From positions 496,001-560,000 of the forward strand of contig NZ_BQYJ01000001.1 of NCBI RefSeq assembly GCF_023168165.1: a stretch of 64,000 nucleotides of DNA, read 5' to 3'. Below, one piece after another: positions 55,150 through 64,000 of the stretch. The translations under genes were made by a program, and so were the position numbers. A model generated the notes under the pieces. That model did not search any database, was not told where the DNA came from, and worked only from the letters and a program-made list of their open reading frames with translations. Each line of letters opens with the position of its first letter. Position 1 is the first letter of the stretch. Source of the DNA: Niallia sp. NCCP-28. GTDB lineage: Bacteria; Bacillota; Bacilli; Bacillales; Cytobacillaceae.

Positions 55150-55398
55150 TTGAATCAACCACTTTATTTTCATGAAGATATGAGAAGACCTTTTGGCAGA
55201 CCTGGATTTGGCGGTCCTGGTTTTGGGAGACCCGGATTTGGTTTTGGCAGACCTGGGTTCGGTTTTGGCGGCCCTGGTTTAGGGTTAGGGTTAGGATTTT
55301 TAGGCGGGCTTGCAACAGGAGCATTATTATCGCCAGCATATGGCTACGGGGGATATCCTCCTTATTATGGATATGGAGCACCATATGGATACTATTGA
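55150..55398 (+). CDS. Gly/Pro/Phe-rich low-complexity protein, coat-like
   Basis: 82 residues from TTG 55150 (MNQPLYFHEDMRRPFGR) behind GAGGAGG. Residues about 15-45 are repeated GRPGFG/GGPGFG units; the end is Gly/Tyr-rich (YGYGGYPPYYGYG), like several small spore coat or outer-layer proteins. A GLGLGLGFLGG hydrophobic stretch lies between the two. Not present at this site in B. subtilis as I recall it. Function unknown; coat role is inferred from composition and the sigmaK-like promoter. Confidence 0.72.
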   Translation: MNQPLYFHEDMRRPFGRPGFGGPGFGRPGFGFGRPGFGFGGPGLGLGLGFLGGLATGALLSPAYGYGGYPPYYGYGAPYGYY

Positions 55399-55435
55399 TT
55401 TATATAGATAGGAAAAGCAAATAATCTCTAAAATA

Positions 55436-55467
55436 TAAAAAGGCAGCATACAATTTGCTGCCTTTTT
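55436..55467 (+). terminator. Terminator between the Gly-rich gene and splB
   Basis: AAAAAGGCAGC/GCTGCCTTTTT stem with a short loop; T run on the plus strand and A/T on the minus. Confidence 0.78.
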
Positions 55468-55484
55468 ATATACTGCCAGAAAAT

Positions 55485-56510
55485 TCATGTAAAATAAGCC
55501 ACTTCTGCATATGGAAAAAACTCTGCAATATAGCCACGAATCGTTCCTTCGAGATCCTTCGCTTCATCATCTTTATATACATACTTGCCTATTCCATATC
55601 GTCCCCATTTATATTTGCGCTTTTCTTCGTCCATTTCTAATTTTGTTTTTGGATATCTTTTTGCAATTACTTTTTTTGCTGGTTTTGTGAACCGATGCTG
55701 AATCATTTCAAATGTCAAATCCTCAATTACAGTATCTTTTAGACTTTCTGATAAATGCTGAAATAATTCATAATATCCTGCTTTCCAGTCTTCGTGCAAA
55801 TAGATGGGGGCAATAATAAATCCTAGTGGATAGCCTGCATTGGCTACTTTTCTTGCAGCTTCCAATCGTTCATCAAAACTAGAAGTGCCAGGCTCAAAAT
55901 TTTTAATGACATATCTTGAATTGACACTGAAACGAAATCTTGTTTTTCCATTATGTTTTGCATCTAATAAATGATCCACATGATGATATTTTGTTACAAA
56001 GCGAAGTCTTCCTGTTTCTGATTTTCCAAAATGCTCAATAGTTTTTTTCAGAGAATGGGTTAAATGATCAATGCCAACAATATCAGAAGTACAAGCTGCT
56101 TCAAAACGAGTAATTTGCTCTCCCCGCTCTTTCATGTATTCATCTGCTTGGGCAAATATTTCTTCGATGTTTACATATGTTCTAATATATGGTTTGCTTC
56201 CAAGTGTAGTTTGCAAATAACAGTAATGACAATGACCCATGCACCCTGTTGCAAGTGGAATAGCATATTCTGCAGAGGGTTTAGAGGTATCAAATTTTAA
56301 TGTTTTGCGAACTCCAACAACTAAAGTAGATTTAGCATTACGATATTGCTGAAACTCATTATCCCCAGGTATCCCTCTTACTTGATTATGGGAGGTTGTT
56401 TCTCTAATCTCCAGTCCCATCTTTTCAAACTTTTCTTTTAGTTCTCTCCCCAAAGGATAGTCTAATGCTCTAGGCTCAATATATACTAATTGCGGGATAA
56501 ACGGTTTCAT
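55485..56510 (-). CDS. splB: Spore photoproduct lyase (radical SAM)
   Basis: Repairs the UV lesion 5-thyminyl-5,6-dihydrothymine in germinating spores. 341 residues. Radical SAM cluster motif CMGHCHYC (Cys-x3-Cys-x2-Cys, about 90-97). The conserved hydrogen-donor Cys is in EAACTSDIVG (about 140). Start ATG 56510 (MKPFIPQLVYIEP) behind AAAGGAGCACC. Usually made in the forespore; no clear sigmaG promoter could be called. It stands where mntR lies in the B. subtilis order. Confidence 0.94.
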   Translation of the reverse strand: MKPFIPQLVYIEPRALDYPLGRELKEKFEKMGLEIRETTSHNQVRGIPGDNEFQQYRNAKSTLVVGVRKTLKFDTSKPSAEYAIPLATGCMGHCHYCYLQTTLGSKPYIRTYVNIEEIFAQADEYMKERGEQITRFEAACTSDIVGIDHLTHSLKKTIEHFGKSETGRLRFVTKYHHVDHLLDAKHNGKTRFRFSVNSRYVIKNFEPGTSSFDERLEAARKVANAGYPLGFIIAPIYLHEDWKAGYYELFQHLSESLKDTVIEDLTFEMIQHRFTKPAKKVIAKRYPKTKLEMDEEKRKYKWGRYGIGKYVYKDDEAKDLEGTIRGYIAEFFPYAEVAYFT

Positions 56511-56644
56511 AAAGAAAAGGTGCTCCTTTCTCAAGCTCTTTTCATTTGCATCATTAAAATAGACTCATACTAACTATTAATGTGGGCTAAAAAACAAAAA
56601 AAAGGACAGGGAATTATCCCCATCCTCTTGCATTAACCATTCTT

Positions 56645-57068
56645 TTACAGGCCACATTTTAATTCTGTACTGCAATTGGTGCAAGTATTGCATCCACCAA
56701 TTTCCTCTACAATTCCTTTTCGGCATACTGGGCAAGTATCGCCAATTTCTGAACCTATTATCATATTGGTAGATCTTAATTCATTCATTGTATCTACTAA
56801 TAAAGCATATGGTTTTGCCGCTTCTTTATTCTTTTTTTCATCATCAAATGTATTTTCTTCTGCTTTTAATGTTAATACTTGGCTGTCGCGGGAACCATCT
56901 ACATAAACCGTTCCGCCTTTTGCAACGCCTTTATATAATCTTTCATATACTTTTTGCACTTGTTCCACACTGTATCCTTTAGGTGCATTAACTGTTTTAC
57001 TGATAGAACTATCGATCCATCTTTGAATAATGCATTGAACATCTGCATGCGCTTTTGGCGATCATTTT
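56645..57068 (-). pseudogene. nrdJ: C-terminal remnant of B12-dependent ribonucleotide reductase
   Basis: The reading frame starting after TGA (about 57068) gives HADVQCIIQRWIDSSISKTV, then NAPKGYS, KGGTVYVDGSRDSQVL and a Cys-rich tail TCPVCRKGIVEEIGGCNTC-TNCSTELKCGL. This is the C-terminal end, including the zinc/redox tail, of class II (NrdJ) reductases, which are about 800 to 1200 residues long. Only about 140 codons remain and no start codon fits. No catalytic domain. It is therefore a truncated gene end. A short ORF from GTG 56968 could be expressed but is unlikely to act alone. Confidence 0.8.
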
Positions 57069-57181
57069 CCATGCTTGCATCTTAAACATTAAGATAAACC
57101 ATTGGTTTGAAGACATTTTTCCTGAATAAGCGGTTCAAATATTCTTCCGAAAAAAAAGCTTATACTATTTATCATAATAAA

Positions 57182-57215
57182 AAAAGAGTGCTCTTAAACA
57201 GCACTCTTTAAAAAC
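57182..57215 (-). terminator. Terminator after lipM
   Basis: AAAGAGTGCTCTT/CAGCACTCTTT stem followed on the minus strand by TTTTTTATT. Confidence 0.8.
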
Positions 57216-57233
57216 AAAAACCGCTACCTTTAT

Positions 57234-58070
57234 TTATCTGCGAAAATTCCATTCATCATTTTCGTATCTTTCTTTTGCTAGCTTATCGACATATTTCACT
57301 TGTTCTTCTGTTAATTCATATGGCTCTAGCAGAATATCCAATCCCTCTTCAAAACCCTGTTTAAAAGCGGCTTTTGCCATATCTAATGTAATTTCCTTTG
57401 AAGTTAAGCTATTTATCGCAACTGCTTTTTCTTTAAATGCCTTTTGCATTCTTTCTTTTACACGTTCATTCGGATATTTAAACAACTGAAATAATTTATC
57501 TTCATCTAAATCTAAAAGAATAGAACCATGCTGCAAAATTACCCCTTTTTGCCTTGTTTGTGCACTTCCTGCTACCTTTCTTCCTTCCACCACTAATTCA
57601 TACCAGCTCGGAGCATCAAAACAAACAGCAGAACGAGGGTTTTTTAAGCTATTTTTTTGCTCTTCCGTTTTTGGTACGGAAAAATAAGCATCTAATCCTA
57701 GCAGATGAAATCCTTTTAAAATTCCCTCTGAAATAACTCTATATGCTTCTGTAACCGTTTTAGGCATATCTGGATAATCTTCTGAAACAATAACACTGTA
57801 GGTCAATTCATGTTCATGAAGAACCCCTCTTCCGCCTGTTGGTCTTCTAACAAACCCGAGATTAAGCTCTTTTACGGCATCCATGTTTATTTCTTTTTCT
57901 ACTTTTTGAAAATAGCCAATAGAAAGCGTTGCTGGGTCCCAACCATAAAACCTTATGACAGGGGGGAATTCACCAGTAGAGTGCCATTCTAATAATGCTT
58001 CGTCTAAAGCCATATTAAAAGCAGGCGAACGTTTGCCAGTATCAATAAATCTCCAAGTTTCTTGTGCCAT
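57234..58070 (-). CDS. lipM: Octanoyltransferase LipM
   Basis: Transfers octanoate from ACP to the GcvH protein, the entry to lipoic acid synthesis in Bacillus. 278 residues of the BPL/LplA/LipB fold. [18 protein letters not shown] (about 75-92), catalytic Cys in [12 protein letters not shown] (about 150), and [11 protein letters not shown] (Lys about 164). Lipoyl groups made this way are needed by the glycine cleavage and Bkd complexes of this window. ATG 58070. Confidence 0.93.
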   Translation of the reverse strand: MAQETWRFIDTGKRSPAFNMALDEALLEWHSTGEFPPVIRFYGWDPATLSIGYFQKVEKEINMDAVKELNLGFVRRPTGGRGVLHEHELTYSVIVSEDYPDMPKTVTEAYRVISEGILKGFHLLGLDAYFSVPKTEEQKNSLKNPRSAVCFDAPSWYELVVEGRKVAGSAQTRQKGVILQHGSILLDLDEDKLFQLFKYPNERVKERMQKAFKEKAVAINSLTSKEITLDMAKAAFKQGFEEGLDILLEPYELTEEQVKYVDKLAKERYENDEWNFRR

Positions 58071-58324
58071 TTAAACCCCTTCTTTACAATAATCTTATGT
58101 ACTTAAAACCAAGTTATAAGTCTACCAAAAAGTAGATGGGATGAAAAGCAATCAGTCTTTCCTTCCATAAATTTCAATTCCATCGCCTATAATGTTAAAT
58201 ATTAGCTCCTTTTTCCCTATATCTACTTTTAAAAGTTTCTTTATTCGAAAAGTATTCTCTTTACTAGTATCACGTTTCACTTATATAATAGAAGGAGTGT
58301 ATGTAATGGAAAGGGGAATGAGCA

Positions 58325-58708
58325 TTGGAAGCGATTTACACTCTTCTAATAGCAATTGCAGCATTTATCATCTATTCTGTGATAATGTGGCTGTATCAAC
58401 GTAGAATAGTAAAAACAGTAACAGAGGAAGAATTCCGCCAAGGATACAGAAAGGCACAACTAATAGATGTAAGAGAGCCAAATGAATTTGAAGCAGGCCA
58501 TGTTTTAGGTGCTAGAAATATTCCTTTATCTCAAATGAAAATGCGCCGAGGAGAAATTCGTCCAGACAAACCAGTATATCTATACTGCCAAAATGGCATG
58601 CGAAGCGGAAGAGCGGCTCAAATGCTTCATCGCAAAGGCTATAAAGAGCTTACACAACTGCAAGGCGGATTTAAGAAATGGTCTGGAAAAGTAAAAATTA
58701 AAAATTAA
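58325..58708 (+). CDS. yqhL: Membrane-anchored rhodanese-like protein YqhL
   Basis: 127 residues: one N-terminal membrane helix (about 4-24), then a rhodanese domain with LIDVREPNEFEAGHVLGARN and the active-site loop YLYCQNGMRSGRAA, whose Cys (about 88) can carry persulfide sulfur. Start TTG 58325 with AAAGGGGA upstream. Substrate unknown. Divergent from lipM. Confidence 0.9.
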   Translation: MEAIYTLLIAIAAFIIYSVIMWLYQRRIVKTVTEEEFRQGYRKAQLIDVREPNEFEAGHVLGARNIPLSQMKMRRGEIRPDKPVYLYCQNGMRSGRAAQMLHRKGYKELTQLQGGFKKWSGKVKIKN

Positions 58709-58725
58709 TATTGATTTACTATATA

Positions 58726-58760
58726 AAAAGAGGGGCCCATAGACTATTCCCCTCTTTTTT
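58726..58760 (+). terminator. Terminator after yqhL
   Basis: AAAAAGAGGGG/CCCCTCTTTTTT stem with a 13-base loop. Confidence 0.82.
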
Positions 58761-58825
58761 GCGTGCAAAAATTTTCTTACAGTAAAAAACATTATATCTT
58801 CTTATAAAAAATGCGTTCTTTTTGG

Positions 58826-58893
58826 AAAACAAAAAACTCGAGGGTTTTCCAAATTCCGCTTATGCTGTTATAAAGGCATCCTCGAGTTTTTTA
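58826..58893 (-). terminator. Large hairpin after the gcv operon
   Basis: AAAACTCGAGG at one end pairs with CCTCGAGTTTT at the other across about 45 bases, T run on the plus side and A/T-rich on the minus side. It probably ends the gcvT-gcvPA-gcvPB transcript beyond repeat copy E. Confidence 0.6.
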
Positions 58894-59041
58894 TCTCTCC
58901 TGAATGGGCAATAAGTCTCCCGCCTCAAGATTAAAAGAATTCTAGGCGGGGAACAGCAACAGCTGCCCATAAAAGCCCGATTGGTTCAACCAACAACCAG
59001 CAGGGGATGAAGCCCCCACTGCTGGTTGATTTCACTTTATA
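58888..59041 (+). repeat. Dispersed intergenic repeat, copy E
   Basis: About 154 bp, plus orientation. Starts TTTTATCTCTCCTGAATGGGC and ends GCTGGTTGATTTCACTTTAT. The last 40 bp form a strong hairpin, AACCAGCAG-GGGAT / CCCC-ACTGCTGGTT. Its extreme end supplies the last codons ATA AAG and stop TGA of gcvPB. Confidence 0.8.
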
Positions 59042-60489
59042 TAACGCAATACTGGTTTTCTTGCTGCAAGCGCCTCATCTAATCTGCCAATTACTGTAGT
59101 ATGAGGTGCTTCTTGCACAGTTTCTGGTGTTTCCTCTGCTTCTTTTGCAATTTGAATCATCGCATCAATAAATTGATCTAATGTTTCTTTTGATTCCGTT
59201 TCAGTCGGTTCAATCATGATGCATTCTTCTACATTAAGGGGGAAGTAGATAGTTGGCGGATGATAGCCGAAGTCTAAAAGTCTTTTGGCTATATCCAAAG
59301 TGCGGACACCCAGCTTCTTCTGGCGTTTTCCGCTTAATACAAATTCATGCTTGCAGTGACGGTCAAATGGCAAATCATAAAATTCCGCTAATCTTCTCAT
59401 CATATAATTAGCATTTAATACGGCATTTTCCGTTACTGCTTTTAAACCATCTGGCCCCATGGAGCGGATATACGTATAAGCCCGAACATTAATGCCAAAG
59501 TTTCCGTAAAACGGCTTAACCCGACCAATCGATTGTGGACGGTCATAATCAAAACTATATTCATCGCCGATTTTTACGATAACAGGTTTCGGCAAAAATG
59601 GAATCAAATCTGCTTTTACTCCTACTGGGCCTGATCCTGGACCTCCGCCGCCATGGGGACCTGTAAAAGTCTTATGCAGGTTTAAGTGAACAACATCAAA
59701 TCCCATATCTCCTGGTCTAGCTTTTGATAATACGGCATTCAAATTAGCTCCATCATAATATAATTTTCCGCCGGCACTATGAACAATTTCAGCCATTTCC
59801 AAAATATTTTCCTCAAATAAACCTAACGTATTGGGATTTGTCAACATCAGTGCAGCTGTATCTTCTCCAACCACTCTTCTTAAGTCTTCTAAGTCTACTA
59901 AACCCTGCTCATTTGATTTTACTGTGATTGTTTCTAAGCCTGCAACCGTTGCTGATGCTGGGTTTGTGCCGTGAGCAGAGTCAGGAACAATAACTTTGGT
60001 GCGATTTGTATCACCTTTTGCTTCATGGTATGCACGAATCATCATAAGTCCCGTCCATTCCCCATGAGCTCCTGCAGCTGGCTGTAGTGTCACTTCATCC
60101 ATCCCTGTTATTTCTGTTAAATGCTCTTGCAAATCGTACATCAGCTCTAATGCACCCTGAACAGAATTTTCCTCTTGCAGTGGATGAATATTGGCAAAAC
60201 CTGCGAATCTTGCGACATGTTCATTAATCTTTGGATTATATTTCATCGTACAAGAACCTAATGGATAAAAACCAGAATCCAAACCATGGTTTCTTTTTGA
60301 TAAAGCTGTATAATGACGCATAATATCCAATTCAGAAACCTCTGGCAACTCTGGATTTTCTTCCCTTACATAATCAGTAGGCAAAAGATCTTCTAATGCG
60401 ATTTCCGGCACATCCATTTCAGGGAGACTATATCCAATACGCCCAGGTGTACTGCTTTCAAATATAAGTGCTACTTCTTGATTATGCAT
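59032..60489 (-). CDS. gcvPB: Glycine dehydrogenase (decarboxylating) subunit 2
   Basis: Pyridoxal-phosphate P-protein subunit: with GcvPA it decarboxylates glycine onto lipoyl-GcvH. 485 residues. PLP Lys in [18 protein letters not shown] (about 265-282). Stop codon and the last two codons come from dispersed repeat copy E. Overlaps gcvPA by 8 bp. Confidence 0.95.
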   Translation of the reverse strand: MHNQEVALIFESSTPGRIGYSLPEMDVPEIALEDLLPTDYVREENPELPEVSELDIMRHYTALSKRNHGLDSGFYPLGSCTMKYNPKINEHVARFAGFANIHPLQEENSVQGALELMYDLQEHLTEITGMDEVTLQPAAGAHGEWTGLMMIRAYHEAKGDTNRTKVIVPDSAHGTNPASATVAGLETITVKSNEQGLVDLEDLRRVVGEDTAALMLTNPNTLGLFEENILEMAEIVHSAGGKLYYDGANLNAVLSKARPGDMGFDVVHLNLHKTFTGPHGGGGPGSGPVGVKADLIPFLPKPVIVKIGDEYSFDYDRPQSIGRVKPFYGNFGINVRAYTYIRSMGPDGLKAVTENAVLNANYMMRRLAEFYDLPFDRHCKHEFVLSGKRQKKLGVRTLDIAKRLLDFGYHPPTIYFPLNVEECIMIEPTETESKETLDQFIDAMIQIAKEAEETPETVQEAPHTTVIGRLDEALAARKPVLRYIK

Positions 60490-61828
60490 GGTAATCCTCC
60501 ATTTCTTTTACAAATTCATCGATTTCCTCTTTCGTTCTTAATTCTGTTACAGCTACAAGCATATGATTATCAAGATTGTCATAATCTCTGCCTAAATCAT
60601 ATCCGCCTATGATTCCTTTTTGCAGAAGTTCTCGATTAATTGTAGAAACTGGTGCCTTGCAATTGACAACAAATTCATTAAAAGAATGTCCATCAAAAGC
60701 AATTTTAAAGCCAGCTTCTTTAAATTTGCTTTTTGCATATGCAGCCTTTTGCAAATTGCTGACTGCCATTTCTTTTACCCCATGTTTTCCAAGAGCTGTC
60801 ATCGCAACAGAAGCAGCTAGTGCATTTAGCGCCTGATTAGAGCAAATATTAGAAGTGGCTTTATCTCTACGGATATGCTGCTCCCTTGCTTGCAAAGTCA
60901 AAACAAAACCTCTTTTTCCTTGATCGTCCACTGTTTGCCCAACTAAACGTCCTGGCACTTTACGCATCAATTTAGATGTTACAGCAAAATAACCGCAATG
61001 TGGTCCTCCAAAGCCTTGGGGAATGCCAAAACTTTGAGCATCTCCCACAACAATATCCGCATTAAATTTTCCTGGTGGCGTTAAAATTCCTAATGCTAAT
61101 GGATTGCTAGAAACAACAAACATTCCTTTATCTGCATGAATAATTTCTTCTAGCTCTTTTAATGGTTCAATTCTGCCAAAAAAATTAGGATATTGAATCA
61201 TTACCGCCGCAACCTCTTTGTCCATCATTGCTTTTAGCGCATCAATATCTGTTATACCGTTATTATGGGGAATTTCCACTACCTCAATATATTGACCTTT
61301 AGCATATGTTTTCACAACTTCCTTTGCTTCTGGATGAACGGTGCTCGATACAAGTATTTTTTTTCTTTTTGTCGCACCTGCACTTAACATCCCTGCTTCA
61401 GCCAAAGCTGTTGGGCCATCATACATAGAAGAGTTTGCTACATCCATGCCAGTAAGCTCGCAAATCATCGTTTGAAATTCAAAAATCGCTTGCAATTCAC
61501 CTTGTGAAATTTCTGGCTGGTAAGGGGTATACGCTGTATAAAACTCGGAACGTGAAATAACATGATCCACAATGACAGGAGAGTAATGGTCATATACACC
61601 TGCACCTAAAAAAGAAACATTTGATTTGGCATCCGCATTTTTTTTCGCTAATCTGCTTAATTCTTTTAATAATGCAGATTCATCTTTAGCTGGTTTAATA
61701 TTGTATTCTCCTTGAAAACGAACACTTTCTGGAATATCTGTAAAAAGTTCATCAACAGAATTTACCCCAATCGTCCCTAACATTGCTTTTTTATCTTCAG
61801 TCGTCATTGGCAAATAGCGATGTTTCAT
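60482..61828 (-). CDS. gcvPA: Glycine dehydrogenase (decarboxylating) subunit 1
   Basis: Partner of GcvPB. 448 residues. Starts [42 protein letters not shown] and [15 protein letters not shown] blocks are typical of the split P-protein. ATG 61828, 22 bp after gcvT. Confidence 0.95.
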   Translation of the reverse strand: MKHRYLPMTTEDKKAMLGTIGVNSVDELFTDIPESVRFQGEYNIKPAKDESALLKELSRLAKKNADAKSNVSFLGAGVYDHYSPVIVDHVISRSEFYTAYTPYQPEISQGELQAIFEFQTMICELTGMDVANSSMYDGPTALAEAGMLSAGATKRKKILVSSTVHPEAKEVVKTYAKGQYIEVVEIPHNNGITDIDALKAMMDKEVAAVMIQYPNFFGRIEPLKELEEIIHADKGMFVVSSNPLALGILTPPGKFNADIVVGDAQSFGIPQGFGGPHCGYFAVTSKLMRKVPGRLVGQTVDDQGKRGFVLTLQAREQHIRRDKATSNICSNQALNALAASVAMTALGKHGVKEMAVSNLQKAAYAKSKFKEAGFKIAFDGHSFNEFVVNCKAPVSTINRELLQKGIIGGYDLGRDYDNLDNHMLVAVTELRTKEEIDEFVKEMEDYHA

Positions 61829-61850
61829 CCTATCAAACTCCTCCTACTAT

Positions 61851-62954
61851 TTAATTTGTTCTTTTATAAAATGGAGTGGCTGCTACTTTTGCTTTTACAT
61901 ATTTTCCTCTAATTTCAATTTCCACTTCTTGATCTAGCTTTGCATATTCTATATTTAATAGAACTAGCCCAATGTTTTTCTTTAGCGTTGGAGATTGCGT
62001 TCCTGTTGTTACTTCACCAATCACTTCTCCATTTGCATATACTTTATAGCCATGTCTTGGAATTCCTCTGTCTATCATCTCTACACCAACAAGCTTTCTA
62101 GCAATGCCATTTTCTTTTTGCGCTGCTAATGCAGATTTCCCGATAAAATCTGCCTCTTTATTTAATTTAACAGCAAAGCCGATACCTGCTTCTAATGGAG
62201 AAATACTTGCAGATAATTCTTGCCCATAAAGTGCAAGTGTTGCTTCAAAACGAAGGGTGTCTCTTGCTCCTAATCCACAAGGAAGAACTCCATCTTCTTT
62301 CCCAGCTGCAAGAATCTCCTGCCATAGCTCTCCTGCATCTTTGCTGTCACAATAGATTTCAAACCCATCTTCTCCTGTATATCCTGTACGAGACAACAGC
62401 ACTTGTTTGCCAGCTAGGTTCTGTTTTTGCTGGAATTGAAAATAACCGATGGAACTTAAATTGATATTTGGGTTTATTTTTTGAATAACTTTTCCAGATA
62501 ATGGTCCCTGAAGAGCTAATTGTGCAAAATTTTCCGACAAATCAACTAATTCAACTTCCCCTTCAGCATGTTCTTTGAGCCAATTAAAATCTTTTTCGAT
62601 ATTAGAGGCATTAACCACTAGCAAATAATGATCATCCGCTAATTTATATGTAAGCAAATCATCGACAGTTCCACCATTTTCATAACACATGGCAGCATAT
62701 TGTGCTCCGCCATTTTTAATTTTGGAGACATCATTCGTTAACATTTTTTGTAAAAAGGACAAACTTTCTTTTCCTTTTACTTCTATTTCCCCCATATGAG
62801 AAACATCAAATAAACCAGCTTTTGTTCTTACCGCCTCATGTTCTTCCTTTATACTTGAAAATTGCACAGGCAAATCCCATCCGCCAAAATCAATTGTTTT
62901 TCCGCCATATTGTTTATAAAAAGGAAATAATGGTGTCCGCTTTAACTCCGTCAT
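61851..62954 (-). CDS. gcvT: Aminomethyltransferase (T-protein)
   Basis: Moves the aminomethyl carbon from GcvH to tetrahydrofolate, releasing ammonia. 367 residues. [14 protein letters not shown] (about 47-60), folate-binding [14 protein letters not shown] (about 195-208), and [18 protein letters not shown]. Start ATG 62954 ([12 protein letters not shown]) behind AAAAGGAGC; the longer frame upstream is leader RNA. First gene of the operon under the glycine riboswitch. Confidence 0.95.
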   Translation of the reverse strand: MTELKRTPLFPFYKQYGGKTIDFGGWDLPVQFSSIKEEHEAVRTKAGLFDVSHMGEIEVKGKESLSFLQKMLTNDVSKIKNGGAQYAAMCYENGGTVDDLLTYKLADDHYLLVVNASNIEKDFNWLKEHAEGEVELVDLSENFAQLALQGPLSGKVIQKINPNINLSSIGYFQFQQKQNLAGKQVLLSRTGYTGEDGFEIYCDSKDAGELWQEILAAGKEDGVLPCGLGARDTLRFEATLALYGQELSASISPLEAGIGFAVKLNKEADFIGKSALAAQKENGIARKLVGVEMIDRGIPRHGYKVYANGEVIGEVTTGTQSPTLKKNIGLVLLNIEYAKLDQEVEIEIRGKYVKAKVAATPFYKRTN

Positions 62955-63029
62955 ATTAATTGCTCCTTTTCTCTTATTTTTTCTATAAAACTTTTTAGTG
63001 AGAATTCGTTCTTTCAGAAAAAAGTTCAC

Positions 63030-63076
63030 AAAAAAGGACAGAACCCTCCCTTATAAAAAGTTAGGGTCTCTGTCCT
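63030..63076 (-). terminator. Riboswitch expression-platform terminator
   Basis: GGACAGAGACCCT pairs with AGGGTTCTGTCC, loop rich in A/T, followed on the minus strand by TTTTTTG. Lies between aptamer 2 and gcvT; its 5' arm overlaps the end of the aptamer, as needed for glycine to prevent it forming. Confidence 0.8.
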
Positions 63077-63248
63077 TGCACCTGAAAGTTTACCGAAAAT
63101 CTCGGCTGTCCCCTTTGGTGGCCGACTCTCTAAAAAAGAGAATGCAGCACTCTCCAGAGCTGCGTCAAAATAGAGTTCTTTTGCCTGAGAGATTCACAAA
63201 GTAAATTGTTTGCTCCTTCGGCGCCACATACGTAGTCTCTCCCCTATT
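63066..63248 (-). promoter_or_regulatory. Tandem glycine riboswitch (gcvT leader)
   Basis: Aptamer 1 (about 63145-63248): GGGGAGAGACUAC, GCGCCGAAGGAGCAAA, CUCUCAGGCAAAAG and GACGCAGCUCUGGAGAG. Aptamer 2 (about 63066-63143): AGAGAGUCGGCCACCAAAGG, GGGGACAGCCG, AACUUUCAGGUGCAAG and GACAGAGACC. Glycine binding turns on gcvT-gcvPA-gcvPB. From 63249 to 63623 is the riboswitch promoter region and the divergent yqhH promoter; no other feature seen. Confidence 0.93.
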
Positions 63249-63623
63249 TCTCATCCGCATTTATAAAATTATTTTTAATGGGTCATACTATTACTATCTA
63301 TTTTTCACATACTAGCTTTATGATTCTAATAAATAGTATTTAGATTATTATTCCCACCACTTAAACACGATCATTTAATAACAAAAACCAGGTAAACGTT
63401 CATATTTCAACAGTCAAATAAATATAATGCGACAAATTTTAAAACATTTAACACCTTAATCCTAACATCATGATAAAAAACAGGCAACTACTTTTTTTCG
63501 TTTTGCAAGATAATTTAAAATAGATGATTTATACAATGTATTCCGACTATTTTCATATAGTGTCTGTGTTTAGAAAATAAGTTTCTTTTCTATATCGCAA
63601 ATCTGACAGAAAGGAAGAACAAG

Positions 63624-64000
63624 ATGACAATTTCAATTAACTTTGACCCTTCATGGAATGAAGAAATTATGAAAAGAATGGCAGATGATGGTCCATGGGC
63701 AAATTGGGAGTTATATAAACTTGCTCTAGAAGTGGAACAGCATACCATTATTCCTGAGTTCGAAGGATTGCAAGCTCCCAAACATTTATCGGATTTAACT
63801 CCACTTCCCCATCAGTTAGAAGTAGCAAAAAAGGTAATTGAAGACATGAACGGCAAAGCAATACTGGCAGATGAAGTAGGTCTTGGAAAAACGATTGAAG
63901 CAGGGTTGATTCTAAAAGAATATATGATTCGCGGACTTGTCAAAAAAGTGCTTATATTAGTGCCTGCTTCCCTTGTCACACAATGGGCAATGGAATTAAA
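63624..64000 (+). CDS. yqhH: SNF2-family DEAD/DEAH helicase (YqhH), N-terminal part
   Basis: Partial: the first 125 codons, running off the right edge. Walker A region ILADEVGLGKTIEAG (about 79-93), preceded by the Q-motif-like LTPLPHQLEVAKKVIEDM; motif Ia follows in VLILVPASLVTQW. SNF2-like DNA translocases of unknown role lie divergent from gcvT in Bacillus, which matches. ATG 63624 behind AAGGAAG. Confidence 0.9.
   Translation, partial: MTISINFDPSWNEEIMKRMADDGPWANWELYKLALEVEQHTIIPEFEGLQAPKHLSDLTPLPHQLEVAKKVIEDMNGKAILADEVGLGKTIEAGLILKEYMIRGLVKKVLILVPASLVTQWAMEL

Noticed and set aside
1-64000. CRISPR arrays, tRNA or rRNA genes, prophage blocks
   Set aside because: No regularly spaced direct repeats, cloverleaf or rRNA sequence, and no run of phage structural genes was seen anywhere.

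Overview
AT-rich, endospore-forming Bacillota, family Bacillaceae. spo0A, spoIVB, the complete spoIIIAA-AH operon, splB, BrxB and a B. subtilis-like gene order (the yqj-yqi-yqh part of that chromosome) all point there. Genus cannot be fixed from the sequence; a Niallia/Bacillus circulans-type relative is a guess. Most genes are on the minus strand.

Layout. 1-8 kb: gndA (partial), dinB with a solo cheW, an M20 tripeptidase-like gene, the miniprotein gene prli42, an L,D-transpeptidase and an artPQR-type arginine ABC transporter. 7.8-15.1 kb: a carbohydrate-uptake island (binding protein, two permease genes, divergent YesM/YesN-type two-component system, two cre-like sites) whose catabolic genes are decayed; frameshifted remains of a GH36 alpha-galactosidase are still readable. 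15.1-17.5 kb: brxB and an IS110-family element sitting inside a dispersed repeat. 17.5-25 kb: branched-chain 2-oxo acid dehydrogenase genes (E2, E1beta, E1alpha, E3) under a sigma54-activator-like protein that has lost its key motifs, then a GDPD and a YycC-like gene. 25.4-32 kb: cold-shock protein, spo0A, menA, spoIVB, recN, argR/ahrC. 32-41 kb: tlyA, dxs, ispA, xseB, xseA, nusB, yqhY, accC, accB. 41.7-47 kb: spoIIIA operon. 47-50 kb: alkaline phosphatase, M23-LysM enzyme and a 6S-like RNA. 50-58.7 kb: efp, pepP, yqhR/Q/P/O, a Gly/Pro-rich coat-like protein, splB, an nrdJ remnant, lipM, yqhL. 59-63.3 kb: gcvT-gcvPA-gcvPB under a tandem glycine riboswitch. 63.6 kb: start of a SNF2 helicase (YqhH).

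Main discoveries. (1) The IS110 element (15862-17442) carries, upstream of its recombinase, a region with bridge-RNA architecture: two internal loops, one matching the target flank and one matching the element ends, with 8-nt exact matches that include the CT core. The target is a host intergenic repeat of about 150 bp. (2) That repeat has five recognisable copies here; three overlap the stop codons of neighbouring genes (nusB, spoIIIAH, gcvPB). (3) The bkd regulator lacks GAFTGA and both arginine fingers. (4) A 6S-like RNA with promoter and terminator lies next to efp. (5) SpoIIID-neighbour SpoIIIAD can only be full length if it starts at an AUU codon. (6) folD, aroQ and mntR, expected from the remembered B. 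subtilis order, are missing from their usual slots.

How the genes work together. The sporulation genes cover commitment (Spo0A), the feeding channel (SpoIIIA), sigmaK checkpoint signalling (SpoIVB) and spore DNA repair (SplB). The lipid precursors come from Bkd (branched acyl-CoA primers), AccBC and LipM; isoprenoids from Dxs, IspA and MenA. AhrC is encoded in the same window as its probable target artP. All function calls rest on motif recognition by eye; no database search was run.
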